Assembly: GCA_965206125.1 (NCBI GenBank)
Contig: CBDBIN010000046.1
Span: 248,001-312,000, forward strand
DNA from: CAXWPM01 sp965206125
GTDB lineage: Bacteria > Acidobacteriota > Terriglobia > 20CM-2-55-15
Direction of reading: 5' to 3'
Length of the DNA: 64,000 nucleotides
The translations under genes were made by a program, and so were the position numbers. Every line of letters begins with the position of its first letter. The first letter of the stretch is position 1. Positions 8,353-17,941 of the stretch are shown here, piece after piece. A model generated the notes under the pieces. That model was not told where the DNA came from and made no database searches. It was given only the letters and a program-made list of their open reading frames with translations.

Positions 8353-10773
8353 ATGAGTAATCGGACGGAGCCCACGGACCCAAAAACAGGGGCCCAGGGC
8401 GCGTACGGCGCCGATCAGATCAAGGTTCTCGAGGGCCTCGAAGCCGTCCGGAAGCGGCCGGCGATGTACATCGGTTCCACGGCGGCCGAAGGACTGCATC
8501 ACCTCGTGTACGAGGTTGTCGATAACTCGATCGATGAGGCGCTCGCCGGCTATTGCACTGAAGTCCATGTCCAACTCCACATCGATGACTCGGTGACGGT
8601 GACCGACAACGGGCGTGGTATTCCGACCGAGATGCACAAGGACGGGAAGCCCGCCGCAGAGATCGTCCTGACAAAACTGCATGCCGGCGGCAAGTTCGAC
8701 AACAACGCCTACAAGGTTTCCGGTGGTCTGCATGGCGTTGGCGTTTCCGTCGTGAACGCGCTGTCGGAACGTCTCGACCTGGAGATCTGGCGCGGAGGGA
8801 AGGTCTATTGCCAGACTTACGAACGAGGCAAACCGGGAAGCGACCTCGAAGTGACCGGCCACACCGACCGCCGCGGGACGAAGGTCCGCTTCAAGCCCGA
8901 CGGCCAGATTTTCGACACGACCATCTTTTCATTTGACCTGCTGTCGCGCAGGCTGCGGGAGTTGGCTTTCCTCAACAAGGGACTGCTGATCACGATCGAC
9001 GACGAGCGGGACGAGAAGAGGCATTCCTTCCGGTACGAAGGGGGCATCGTGTCCTTCGTCGAGCATCTCAACAAGAAGAAGTCGAGCCTGCATGACCAGG
9101 TGATCTATTTTTCCGGGGTTCGTGACGACGTCGACCTCGAGATCGCCATGCAGTACAACGACAGCTATCAGGAACAGATCTTTTCCTTCGCGAACAACAT
9201 CAACACCCAGGAGGGCGGTACGCACCTGAGCGGTCTGCGCGCGGCAATGACACGCACGCTGAACGCGTACGCTGTCGCGAATAATCTGTCGAAGGACCTG
9301 AAGGACAACCTTTCGGGCGAAGACGTCCGCGAGGGACTGGTGTGCGTAATCAGCGTGAAGCTGACGCAACCGCAGTTCGAGGGCCAGACGAAGACGAAGC
9401 TGGGGAACAGCGAGGTGAAAGGCATTGTCGAGGCCCTGGTTAACGACGGTCTCGGCACGTACCTCGAGCAGAATCCCTCGGTCGGCAAGAAGATCATCGG
9501 CAAGGCCGTCGAGGCGACCAGGGCCAGGGAAGCGGCTCGCAAGGCGAGAGAGTTGGTCCGGCGAAAGGGTGCACTCGACAGCATGGCGCTGCCGGGCAAG
9601 CTGGCAGACTGCCAGGAGCGGTCGCCTGAGCTGTCAGAACTGTTCATTGTCGAGGGCGAATCGGCCGGTGGGTCCGCAAAGCAGGGCCGTGACCGGCGCA
9701 CCCAGGCAATCCTGCCGATCAAAGGCAAGATCCTGAACGTGGAGAAGGCCCGTTACGACAAGATGCTGTCGCATCAGGAGATCATCGCCATGATCACCGC
9801 CCTGGGAACAGGCATCGGGCAGGACGACTTCGACATCGCGAAGCTGCGCTACCACAAGATCATCATCATGACCGATGCCGACGTCGACGGTTCTCACATC
9901 CGGACGCTCTTGTTGACTTTTTTCTACCGGCAGATGCCTGAGCTCGTCGAACGCGGGCACATCTACATCGCGCAACCACCGTTGTTCAAGGTCAAGAAGG
10001 GACGCAAAGAGCAGTACATCAAGGACGAACGCGAGATGTCGGAGTTCCTCCTGAAGAAGGCCGTCGAAGCCGTGAGTGTTCGCGTGGGCAACGGGAACGG
10101 CCAGGGGGAGGAACTTGCGGGCAAGGACCTCCGGAAGTTCTTCGGCCGGCTTATGGAGATCAACAGCACGTTCAATAAGGTCGACCGCCATTTCCGCGAC
10201 CCGCGGATCATCGATGCGCTGCTCGAAGCCGGAGTTCAGGATCGCGCCTTCCTGACCGACAAGAAACAGATGAAGGCGTTGTCGAAGCAGATCAAAGACC
10301 TTGGCTACAACGTCAAACTCACCGAAGACGAAGAACACAGCGTTCAGAAGATCCTCTTCCGCGAAGGCAGTTCAATCGAACGGGAGATCGGTTACGAGCA
10401 GATTTCCAGCGCCGAGTACCAACGGCTCGCGCAGCTGCATCGAGACAGCGGCGCCTGGGACCATCCTCCCTTCAAGGTCGCCAACGGCACGCGCGAGGCG
10501 ACGATCGGAAGTCGACAGGAGTTGATCGACCATGTTCTGGGGGTGGCCAAGAAGGAGTTCCAGATCCAAAGGTACAAGGGTCTCGGTGAGATGAATCCGG
10601 ATCAGCTCTGGGCGACGACGATGAACCCGGAAGACCGCCGGCTCCTTCAGGTCCAGATCACCGACGGGGTCGGTGCGGACGAAATCTTCAGCATCCTGAT
10701 GGGTGATGCCGTAGAACCGCGGCGCGAGTTCATCCAGGAGAACGCACTCGACGTCAAGAACCTTGATGTGTAG
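8353..10773 (+). CDS. gyrB: DNA gyrase subunit B
   Basis: ATPase subunit of gyrase. The 806-residue product has the GHKL ATPase domain (VRKRPAMYIGS; EVVDNSIDEALAGY; the DNGRGIP motif; GGLHGVGVSVVNALS). It also has the transducer domain, the TOPRIM domain with EGESAGGSAKQGRDR and DADVDGSHIRTLLLT, and the C-terminal QRYKGLGEMNPDQLW segment. The start ATG is preceded by AAGGA at a suitable distance. An insertion of about 160 residues in the TOPRIM region, as in Gram-negative GyrB, explains the length. gyrA follows after 59 bases. Confidence 0.97.
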   Translation: MSNRTEPTDPKTGAQGAYGADQIKVLEGLEAVRKRPAMYIGSTAAEGLHHLVYEVVDNSIDEALAGYCTEVHVQLHIDDSVTVTDNGRGIPTEMHKDGKPAAEIVLTKLHAGGKFDNNAYKVSGGLHGVGVSVVNALSERLDLEIWRGGKVYCQTYERGKPGSDLEVTGHTDRRGTKVRFKPDGQIFDTTIFSFDLLSRRLRELAFLNKGLLITIDDERDEKRHSFRYEGGIVSFVEHLNKKKSSLHDQVIYFSGVRDDVDLEIAMQYNDSYQEQIFSFANNINTQEGGTHLSGLRAAMTRTLNAYAVANNLSKDLKDNLSGEDVREGLVCVISVKLTQPQFEGQTKTKLGNSEVKGIVEALVNDGLGTYLEQNPSVGKKIIGKAVEATRAREAARKARELVRRKGALDSMALPGKLADCQERSPELSELFIVEGESAGGSAKQGRDRRTQAILPIKGKILNVEKARYDKMLSHQEIIAMITALGTGIGQDDFDIAKLRYHKIIIMTDADVDGSHIRTLLLTFFYRQMPELVERGHIYIAQPPLFKVKKGRKEQYIKDEREMSEFLLKKAVEAVSVRVGNGNGQGEELAGKDLRKFFGRLMEINSTFNKVDRHFRDPRIIDALLEAGVQDRAFLTDKKQMKALSKQIKDLGYNVKLTEDEEHSVQKILFREGSSIEREIGYEQISSAEYQRLAQLHRDSGAWDHPPFKVANGTREATIGSRQELIDHVLGVAKKEFQIQRYKGLGEMNPDQLWATTMNPEDRRLLQVQITDGVGADEIFSILMGDAVEPRREFIQENALDVKNLDV

Positions 10774-10832
10774 CCCGGAGCCACTGGCTCTTGGACATTA
10801 GCCACTAGCTGGCTGCCGCGAAAATCTAAGAC

Positions 10833-13316
10833 ATGGCCGACGAAACGACACCACCGTTAAACGAATCCATCCCCGTCAATCTCGAAGACGAGATGCGCCG
10901 GTCGTACCTCGACTACGCGATGAGTGTGATCATCGGACGGGCGCTCCCCGACGTCCGCGATGGTCTGAAGCCGGTCCATCGGCGGATCCTGTTCGGCATG
11001 CGGGGCATGGGCCTTGCCTCGAACCGACCATACCGCAAGTGCGCAAAGATCGTCGGCGAGGTGATGGGTAACTACCACCCTCACGGCGACAGCCCGATCT
11101 ACGACTCCGTCGTGCGCATGGCCCAGCACTTTTCCTACCGGTACCCACTGATCGACGGCCAGGGGAACTTCGGTTCGGTCGACGGCGACCCACCGGCAGC
11201 GATGCGGTACACCGAGGCGCGGATGAAGGCGGCCTCCGAAGCGCTTCTCGAGGACATCGACAAAGACACCGTCGATTTCGTACCCACATACGACGAATCG
11301 GGCGAGGAACCATCCTATCTCCCGGCCCGCATCCCGAACCTCCTTGTCAACGGATCCGGGGGGATTGCCGTCGGCATGGCGACAAACATGCCGCCCCACA
11401 ACCTGACGGAGATCTGCAACGCCGTGATCCACATGATCACGAAGAAGAGCGCGACGTTTGAGGAGATCACGGCGTTGGTTTCGGGTCCCGACTTCCCGAC
11501 GGCGGGCTTCATCTACGGGCGTGCCGGAATCGACGCCGCGTACAGGACTGGCCGCGGCCAGCTCACGATGAGGGCGCGAGCGACGATCGAACCGTTCGGC
11601 AAGGACCGCCACCAGATCATCATCACGGAAATTCCCTACCAGGTGAACAAGGCCCGCCTGATCGAAAAGATTGCCGAGCTCGTCGGGAACAAGCGGCTCG
11701 AGGGCATCTCGGACATCCGGGATGAGAGTGACCGGGACGGCATCCGGGTTGTCGTCGAACTCAAGAGGGGTGAGCAACCTACGATCATCCTGAACAAGCT
11801 GTACAAGCTGACACCGATGCAGACGACATTCGGCGTGATCAACCTGTCGATCGTCGAAGGGCAGCCGCGCGTCCTTACGTTGATGCAGCTGCTGCGCCAT
11901 TTCATAGATCACAGGATAGACGTCGTTCGCAGGCGGAGCCAGTTCCTGCTCCGCCAGGCGGAGGAACGCGCCCACATCCTTGAAGGCCTGCAGATAGCGC
12001 TCGACCATATCGACGAAGTCATCAAGCTGATCCGTGCGGCCAAGACCCCTGTGGAAGCCAGGGCCGGCCTCATCGAGCGCTTCGAGTTCAGCGAACGGCA
12101 GGCGAAAGCCATCCTGGAGATGCAGCTCCAGCGGCTGACGAACCTCGAACGCGAGAAGATCGACGACGAGCTCAAGGACCTGCACGAGAGAATTGCCGAC
12201 TACAAGGAAATCCTGTCGAACGAGAACAGGCTGCGGCAGGTGATCATCAAGGAGTTGAAGGAGATCCAGAAGAAATTCGGCGATGCGCGCCGGACCATGA
12301 TCATCGACGAAGCTGCCGAGCTGAGCATCGAGGACCTGATCGCGGACGAAGACATGGTGATCACGATGACGCACACCGGCTACATCAAACGCACGCCGCT
12401 GGCGATCTACCGCAACCAGGGGCGCGGCGGCAAGGGCCGTATCGGCATGAAGACGCGCGAGGAGGATGTCGTCACCAGCATGTACGTCGCCAGCACCCAT
12501 AGCTACATGCTCGTCTTTACCGACCGAGGGAAGCTGCACTGGCTGAAGGTTTACGAGATCCCAGACGTCGCCGCCAGCGGCCGCGGGAAAGCGATCGTGA
12601 ACCTCGTCGACATTGCCCCGGGGGAGAAGGTCGCCGACGTGACTACTGTTCGGAAGTTCGATGAGGCGGCGTCGGTCGTGATGGCGACGCGCCGAGGACA
12701 GGTCAAGAAAACGAAGCTCGCTGCGTTCAGTAACCCGCGCGCAAAGGGCATCATTGCCATGCGGCTTCCCGAAGAGGACGAGCTGATCGCGGCACAGTTG
12801 ATCACTGACGACGAGAACGTGGTTCTGGGCACCCACAACGGACTCTGCATCCGATTTGGTCATAACGATGTGCGTGAAATGGGCCGTACTGCTTACGGCG
12901 TCCGTGGCATTCGGCTGCTGAAGGCTGACTACGTCGTGGGGATGATCACGGCCGACAAGGAAGGAATGATCTTGAGCGTCACGGACCGTGGTTTCGGCAA
13001 GCGGACTAAGATTTCCGAGTACCGCACCCAGAGCCGAGGTGGCAAGGGCATCATCAACGTCAAAACGACCAAGAGAAACGGCAAGGTGGTCGCGATCATG
13101 CAGGTGACCGAGAGCTCGGGCCTTCTGGTGATCACCAATCAGGGCAAGCTGATCCGCGTGAAAGCCGACGGCATCCGGAAGGTGGGCCGCAGTTCCCAGG
13201 GCGTCAAGCTGATCAAGATGGGCGAGGACGACCGTGTCGCTGCCGCGACCCTCGTCGAGAACGAGAGCGGGACAGTGGAAGATCTACCCTTGGAGCCGGG
13301 TGAGACGATTCACTAA
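10833..13316 (+). CDS. gyrA: DNA gyrase subunit A
   Basis: DNA-cleaving subunit of gyrase, 827 residues. The breakage-reunion domain contains AAMRYTEARM with the catalytic Tyr at about 126. The quinolone-determining region reads HPHGDSPIYDS, with Ser87 and Asp91 at the E. coli Ser83/Asp87 positions but Pro88 where E. coli has Ala84. The C-terminal half has the six beta-pinwheel repeats, including the GyrA box sequence QGRGGKG that marks gyrase rather than topoisomerase IV. It is 59 bases downstream of gyrB and probably cotranscribed. Confidence 0.97.
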   Translation: MADETTPPLNESIPVNLEDEMRRSYLDYAMSVIIGRALPDVRDGLKPVHRRILFGMRGMGLASNRPYRKCAKIVGEVMGNYHPHGDSPIYDSVVRMAQHFSYRYPLIDGQGNFGSVDGDPPAAMRYTEARMKAASEALLEDIDKDTVDFVPTYDESGEEPSYLPARIPNLLVNGSGGIAVGMATNMPPHNLTEICNAVIHMITKKSATFEEITALVSGPDFPTAGFIYGRAGIDAAYRTGRGQLTMRARATIEPFGKDRHQIIITEIPYQVNKARLIEKIAELVGNKRLEGISDIRDESDRDGIRVVVELKRGEQPTIILNKLYKLTPMQTTFGVINLSIVEGQPRVLTLMQLLRHFIDHRIDVVRRRSQFLLRQAEERAHILEGLQIALDHIDEVIKLIRAAKTPVEARAGLIERFEFSERQAKAILEMQLQRLTNLEREKIDDELKDLHERIADYKEILSNENRLRQVIIKELKEIQKKFGDARRTMIIDEAAELSIEDLIADEDMVITMTHTGYIKRTPLAIYRNQGRGGKGRIGMKTREEDVVTSMYVASTHSYMLVFTDRGKLHWLKVYEIPDVAASGRGKAIVNLVDIAPGEKVADVTTVRKFDEAASVVMATRRGQVKKTKLAAFSNPRAKGIIAMRLPEEDELIAAQLITDDENVVLGTHNGLCIRFGHNDVREMGRTAYGVRGIRLLKADYVVGMITADKEGMILSVTDRGFGKRTKISEYRTQSRGGKGIINVKTTKRNGKVVAIMQVTESSGLLVITNQGKLIRVKADGIRKVGRSSQGVKLIKMGEDDRVAAATLVENESGTVEDLPLEPGETIH

Positions 13317-13340
13317 ACATCTCTCAGCTTCGTTTTCGAA

Positions 13341-13490
13341 CACGAAGGCGCGAAGGTAAGCGGAGACGCGAAAAAATCCCATTTCTTCCTTCTCCGCGCC
13401 TTCGTGGATCTTCGTGTCTTCGTGTCTTCGTGTCTTCGTGTCTTCGTGTCTTCGTGTCTTCGTGTCTTCGTGTCTTCGTGTCTTCGCGTT
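13341..13490. repeat. Hairpin followed by a TTCGTGTC octamer tandem array
   Basis: A 12-base perfect inverted repeat (CACGAAGGCGCG at 13341-13352 and its complement at 13395-13406) is followed directly by nine perfect head-to-tail copies of TTCGTGTC (13411-13482) and one degenerate copy. The array lies 3' of gyrA. The repeated DNA makes open frames such as RHEDTKTR repeats on the minus strand, which I regard as artefacts. The rest of the 320-base gap up to 13636 holds only the AGGAGG ribosome site of the next gene. Confidence 0.85.
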
Positions 13491-13636
13491 GAGACCGGAA
13501 TTGCACGACCGCTACGGGCGGGCTTGCACGGTTCCTCATCCTTAGAAGACTCAATTCCAGTTGCCTGCCCAGCCGCGTGGCAGTAGGCTTGCGCAATCCG
13601 GGCAGCCCGAAAAAATACCACCGACAGGAGGCTCCG

Positions 13637-16018
13637 ATGATTCCCCGAACGTGCAGGGTCGTCGCAATCGTATCGTGCCTGCTGGCCCTCGGCGCCGGCC
13701 GCGCCGAGGGCCAGCAAACCGAAGAGTTGGAGTATCACGTCGACGGGATCGCCGGACCGGCCGAGATCCTGGTCGACCGATGGGGCGTACCGCACATTTT
13801 CGCAACGACGCAGTACGACGCGTTCTTCGTTCAGGGCTTCAACGCGGCGCGCGACCGATTGTGGCAACTGGACACGTGGCGCCGGCGCGGCCTGGGGCAG
13901 ATGGCCGAGGTCTTTGGCCCGAGCTACGTGGACCAGGATCGCGCTGCCCGCCTGTTTCTCTACCGAGGCGATATGTATTCGGAATGGCTCGCCTACGGAT
14001 CCGATGCAAAGAGAATCGCGACCGCCTTTACCGATGGCATCAATGCCTACATCGGACTGACGCGGCGGAACCCGAGCCTCGTGCCGTGGGAGTTTCCGTT
14101 TCTGGACTACGAGCCCGCGATGTGGAGCCCGGAGGACACAGTCCGCATCCGGAGTCATGGTCTCGTGCGTAACGTTTCGAGTGAGGTTCGGCGGGCCCTG
14201 TTTGTGCGCGAGAACGGTCTGGCGGCAGACGCTCTTCGCCGCCCGCTAGAGCCGGACTGGGAAACCCGCATTCCCGACGGACTGGATCTGGATCTCATTC
14301 CAGGAAATGTTCTGAATGTCTACAGACTTGCGACCCGGGGCGCGACCTTCACGCCCGAGCGGTTGAGAGTGGCCGCGAACGATGAAAGGGCGGATTCCCC
14401 GGTGGAAGACGTCTCCGAGTCGCTCGGAATAGACGAGATCGGCAGCAACAATTGGGTCGTGTCGGGGCGCCTGACCGCGACCGGTCGACCGATTCTGGCG
14501 AACGATCCACACCGTGGCCAGTCAGTCCCCTCCCTACGCTACCTTGCCCACCTGGTTGCTCCCGGACTCAACGTCATCGGTGCGGGTGAGCCCGCGCTTC
14601 CCGGAATCTCGATCGGACATAACGAACGGATTGCTTTCGGTCTGACGATTTTTGCGATCGACCAGGAAGACCTGTACGTTTACGAAACGAACCCGGAGAA
14701 TCCCGACCAGTACCGTTACCGAGATGGGTGGGAGTCCATGGAGATCGTCACCGAGACGATTCCTGTCCGTAACGGCAACTCCGAAACGGTCGAACTCCGT
14801 TTCACACGCCACGGTCCCGTGATCTACGGAGACGAGGAGGCGCACACGGCCTTCGCCGTCCGCGCGGCCTGGCTCGAACCGGGGATGGCGCCGTACTTCG
14901 GGAGCGTGGAATACATGCGGGCCCAGAACTGGGACGAGTTCCTGGCGGCGATGAACCGCTGGGGAGCGCCATCGGAGAACCAGGTTTATGCCGACGTCGA
15001 CGGGAACATCGGGTGGAAGCCTGGCGGCCGGGCGCCGATCCGACCAAACTGGGACGGGCTCATGCCGGTTCCCGGCGACGGCAGCTATGAGTGGGCGGGT
15101 TTCTGGGACATGGATCGGCTACCGGTCGAACACAATCCGGAGCGCGGTTGGTCCGCAACAGCGAACAACATGAACCTTCCGGAAGATTATCCCTACGAAG
15201 AAACCAAGCTTGGGTTCGAATGGTCCAACCCGTCGAGAAAGCAACGGATCAGCCAGGTCCTGTCGGAAGCGTCAAACGTGACCCTCGACGACATGCTGCG
15301 CCTGCAGACCGACCACGTGTCGATGTCTGCCGAGCGGATGAAACCTCTCTTCGACAACCTCACCTCCTCGAACCCGAAGGTCCAAGCCGCGTTGAACCTG
15401 CTCTCCGAGTGGGACCTCGTGCTGGACAATGAGTCCGCAGCCGCGGCCCTGTTTACGAACTGGTTCTCGGGTTTCGGCCGGGAGCTGTTCCGAAGCGCAG
15501 TCTCGACGGAGGTAGCGGCGGCGATCCGAAACCCGAACCAGCTTATCGTTCTGGACATCGTAGAGAACGCCGGTGACTGGTTCGACGCGGACGCCCAGGC
15601 ACAGATCCAACGCGCCGTCGAAAGTTCGCTTGCGGATGCCGTGGAGGATCTGGAAGCACGGTTCGGCCCGCCATCGACCTGGCGCTACGGAGCCACGAAT
15701 CGAATGGGGCTCACCCATCCGTTGTCGCGGGTCGTGGACGATGAGACGCGGATGCGGATCGACATCGCGCCCGAAGAGAAATGTTCGGCGGGTGGAACCG
15801 TCGGGACGACGAACGCTTCATGGCGGCAGATTCTCGATGTGGGGAACTGGGACGCCGCAATCGCGATGAGCAACCCCGGGCAATCGGGAAATCCTGACAG
15901 CCCCTTCTACCGCAACCTCTGGGACCCCTGGCGACATTGTGAGGCGTTTCCCCTGCTCTACGGCCGGGACAGGATCGAGGAGGAGACGGTTCTGCGGATT
16001 CGCCTCTTGCCCGATTGA
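13637..16018 (+). CDS. Secreted penicillin acylase family (peptidase S45) hydrolase
   Basis: Ntn-hydrolase of the penicillin amidase/acyl-homoserine-lactone acylase family, which cleaves amide bonds of acylated compounds. The 793-residue precursor has a signal peptide (residues 1 to about 26, ending GAGRAEGQ). The N-terminal alpha-chain region includes DRWGVPHIFA and GFNAARDRLWQLD. The autocatalytic site is GSNNW, with the nucleophile at Ser270 becoming the N-terminus of the beta chain, and NDPH follows 20 residues later. The start is the ATG with AGGAGG upstream; earlier in-frame codons lack the signal sequence. The substrate cannot be told from sequence: penicillin, acyl-homoserine lactone or another acyl amide are all possible. 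Confidence 0.92.
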   Translation: MIPRTCRVVAIVSCLLALGAGRAEGQQTEELEYHVDGIAGPAEILVDRWGVPHIFATTQYDAFFVQGFNAARDRLWQLDTWRRRGLGQMAEVFGPSYVDQDRAARLFLYRGDMYSEWLAYGSDAKRIATAFTDGINAYIGLTRRNPSLVPWEFPFLDYEPAMWSPEDTVRIRSHGLVRNVSSEVRRALFVRENGLAADALRRPLEPDWETRIPDGLDLDLIPGNVLNVYRLATRGATFTPERLRVAANDERADSPVEDVSESLGIDEIGSNNWVVSGRLTATGRPILANDPHRGQSVPSLRYLAHLVAPGLNVIGAGEPALPGISIGHNERIAFGLTIFAIDQEDLYVYETNPENPDQYRYRDGWESMEIVTETIPVRNGNSETVELRFTRHGPVIYGDEEAHTAFAVRAAWLEPGMAPYFGSVEYMRAQNWDEFLAAMNRWGAPSENQVYADVDGNIGWKPGGRAPIRPNWDGLMPVPGDGSYEWAGFWDMDRLPVEHNPERGWSATANNMNLPEDYPYEETKLGFEWSNPSRKQRISQVLSEASNVTLDDMLRLQTDHVSMSAERMKPLFDNLTSSNPKVQAALNLLSEWDLVLDNESAAAALFTNWFSGFGRELFRSAVSTEVAAAIRNPNQLIVLDIVENAGDWFDADAQAQIQRAVESSLADAVEDLEARFGPPSTWRYGATNRMGLTHPLSRVVDDETRMRIDIAPEEKCSAGGTVGTTNASWRQILDVGNWDAAIAMSNPGQSGNPDSPFYRNLWDPWRHCEAFPLLYGRDRIEEETVLRIRLLPD

Positions 16019-16081
16019 GCTGGATCCTCCGACCGATAGAGAACATGGCTTGCCGTGTCCCCTTCCCATGGAGGGTCAGAT

Positions 16082-17224
16082 CTACCTTGCGAAGGGACTC
16101 TTCACTAAATCGAACGCCACCCTGGGAATCGACCAGGCCAGTTTCCGCTTGAGTCCGATGTAAGGCTGGCTGCCCGCGATCAGGTCCGCAAGGATCGTGC
16201 GGATCGTCGAACTCCTCCGCGCCACCTGCACCATTCGCTTCCTGAAGTTCACCCCCGCAAAACGCCCGGAGTAGAAGCGTCGGTACATCCGGGACGCCCG
16301 CTCGAGTTCCGGCACACAGTCGCGCGCGACGGCAGCGGTGTAGTCTTTGGACGACCCCAGCGTCTCTGCGAGCAGCTCGGCCGAACGGAGCGCGTAATAG
16401 ATGCCCTCGCCGGTGATCGGGTCGACCAGGCCGGCCGCGTCCCCCAGGAGCGCCCAACCGTCGCCGGCGATGTGGTTCTCCGACCACGAGTTCGGACCCA
16501 ATCCGGGCACGGGCGCGCTGTAGAATTCGGCCTGATCGAAGACATCCTCTCCCAGATCAGCCTCGATGAAGTTCGTCAGGACTGTCTTATACCTGGACGT
16601 CCAGCCCGGGTCGGGACGGGTGATCAGGCCGTATGACAGATGGTCTGGTCTGGGAAAGGACCAGATGTAGCCTTCGAGCGTCGGCAGGAAGAAGACCTTC
16701 ATGTTGGTCCCGGTCTCGCCGGCGATGAAATAACCGAGCGTGACGTTTAGTTCCTCGCTTGTGAGTGGCGTGCCGACCTGACGTCGGACAAAGCTGGTGG
16801 CGCCATCGGCTCCCACGAGGAAGTCTGCTTCGATCGCGGCACCTCGCGTCCGGAGCGTCCAGCCGGACCCGTTCCGAGCCAGCGAGCCGACGCGCTCTCG
16901 GACAAAACGGACACCGACGGCCTCGGCCGTCTGCAAAAGATGGACGCCGAATTCCTTTCGCGATACGACGACAAGGGGTTCGGAGGGAACGAACTCGACC
17001 GACAGCTGATCGCCGAAGTACACGGTGATCGTCTCGATCGCACGCCGGGGCAGATCGGGGGGGATAGCGCCGGCGAGGTCCAGGGCCTTCGAAGTGACGC
17101 CTCCACCGCAGGGTTTCTCCCACGGCCCCTGGGCGTCGAGCAGCGTGACCTGGTGCCCCGCTTGAGCCAGTAATTGGGAAACGCGGCAACCGGCAGGGCC
17201 ACCTCCGACAACGGCGATGTGCAT
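16082..17224 (-). CDS. FAD-dependent reductase of the geranylgeranyl reductase family
   Basis: Flavoprotein of 380 residues. It shows an N-terminal Rossmann motif VVGGGPAGCRVSQLLA, the family segment EKPCGGGVTSKAL (about 36-48), a central DFLVGADGATSFVRRQVG and the FAD-contacting GDAAGLVDPITGEGIYYAL (about 277-295). These are shared by geranylgeranyl reductases and related prenyl-saturating enzymes such as menaquinone reductase MenJ. Two menaquinone genes start about 700 bases away on the other strand, so saturation of a menaquinone or lipid prenyl chain is a reasonable inference, though other flavin hydroxylase roles are possible. Confidence 0.8.
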   Translation of the reverse strand: MHIAVVGGGPAGCRVSQLLAQAGHQVTLLDAQGPWEKPCGGGVTSKALDLAGAIPPDLPRRAIETITVYFGDQLSVEFVPSEPLVVVSRKEFGVHLLQTAEAVGVRFVRERVGSLARNGSGWTLRTRGAAIEADFLVGADGATSFVRRQVGTPLTSEELNVTLGYFIAGETGTNMKVFFLPTLEGYIWSFPRPDHLSYGLITRPDPGWTSRYKTVLTNFIEADLGEDVFDQAEFYSAPVPGLGPNSWSENHIAGDGWALLGDAAGLVDPITGEGIYYALRSAELLAETLGSSKDYTAAVARDCVPELERASRMYRRFYSGRFAGVNFRKRMVQVARRSSTIRTILADLIAGSQPYIGLKRKLAWSIPRVAFDLVKSPFAR

Positions 17225-17336
17225 GAATTCAAGCGACTTTTAGCGATTTCGCCCGTCCATTCTAACATGCGTCGACTTAGCCGGGCCCTGTTGGGCCTCG
17301 GGCGGCGGCCGATACAAATACTGTGAGGTTCAGACG

Positions 17337-17876
17337 ATGGCTCGAGCTACCAACGCGGTTCCGGTGAATCATCCCATCCGATCGCTCTTTCGCACGATGA
17401 CCGAACGCGGTTTGGAACAGATCGACCTGTGCGACGCCGAGGCTGTGGCGTACATTGGCGACCTGATGGCCGAGTTTGTCCGGACCGACAGCATGTATCG
17501 GATCCGGGACCGGGAAGGCCGCCGCCTGGAGCATGTCACGGATATCCTGGCCGCTGCAGAGCAGGCAACCGATCCGGAGGTACGGAGGGGCCGCTATAAA
17601 CATCTCGGCGACCTGACGCTCTTTATGCTGGGCCTGTTTCCTGAACGGTTCGAACACCCACGGCGGTCCATTTCGGCGGACTATTATGCCGCGCAGGGCC
17701 GCCGTTCTTACCGCATCGTTGCCGAGTTGGATCCGAATCGTGGCGATCCCGCCCTCTACCGCCGCCTGGCGGACCGGTTCGAGCAGTACGTGACTGGCCT
17801 GAATTGGGTGAAGCTGTACACGCAGGATCCTTTCTTCCAGTACATGTTCCGGGAGTTTGGCATATTCCAAAGGTAG
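17337..17876 (+). CDS. Conserved-looking hypothetical protein upstream of mqnA
   Basis: I do not recognise this 179-residue protein. It is soluble, without signal peptide or membrane segment, and is rich in Arg, Glu and Leu, suggesting an all-helical fold. Notable segments are HPIRSLFRTMTERGLEQ, YIGDLMAEFVRTDSMYRI, and a C-terminal LNWVKLYTQDPFFQYMFREF. The ATG has GAGG about ten bases upstream. It ends 65 bases before mqnA on the same strand, with a promoter-like sequence between, so it may or may not be part of the menaquinone operon. Confidence 0.7.
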   Translation: MARATNAVPVNHPIRSLFRTMTERGLEQIDLCDAEAVAYIGDLMAEFVRTDSMYRIRDREGRRLEHVTDILAAAEQATDPEVRRGRYKHLGDLTLFMLGLFPERFEHPRRSISADYYAAQGRRSYRIVAELDPNRGDPALYRRLADRFEQYVTGLNWVKLYTQDPFFQYMFREFGIFQR

Positions 17877-17889
17877 GGCTGGCCCGCGG

Positions 17890-17913
17890 GAACCTGCAGC
17901 GGTAGCGACTGGG
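17890..17913. repeat. Copy of a GAACC/CGGTAGCGAC repeat family
   Basis: The sequence GAACC-N3-AGCGGTAGCGACTGGG lies between the hypothetical gene and mqnA. It closely matches one arm of the hairpin at 30631-30705 and is related to 46115-46136. Here only one arm is present, so it is probably a partial copy. Confidence 0.45.
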
Positions 17914-17922
17914 ATTTACCCC

Positions 17923-17931
17923 TGCTACAAT
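17923..17931 (+). promoter_or_regulatory. Extended -10 promoter element for mqnA
   Basis: TGCTACAAT matches an extended -10 (TGN followed by TACAAT, 5 of 6 to consensus). It ends 10 bases before the GTG start of mqnA, so the predicted transcript would have almost no leader. No good -35 hexamer is seen, which is usual for extended -10 promoters. Confidence 0.45.
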
Positions 17932-17941
17932 AGCCGCCGCT

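Noticed and set aside
10857..12863. A 668-codon open frame antisense to gyrA
   Set aside because: It is the complement of a clear gyrA gene and shows no protein-like conservation.
13411..13482. CRISPR array
   Set aside because: The repeats are 8-mers joined head to tail with no spacers and no cas genes nearby.
13313..13560. Peptides with RHEDTKTR repeats near the octamer array
   Set aside because: They arise only from reading the TTCGTGTC tandem DNA repeat in three frames; no start signal or other coding evidence.
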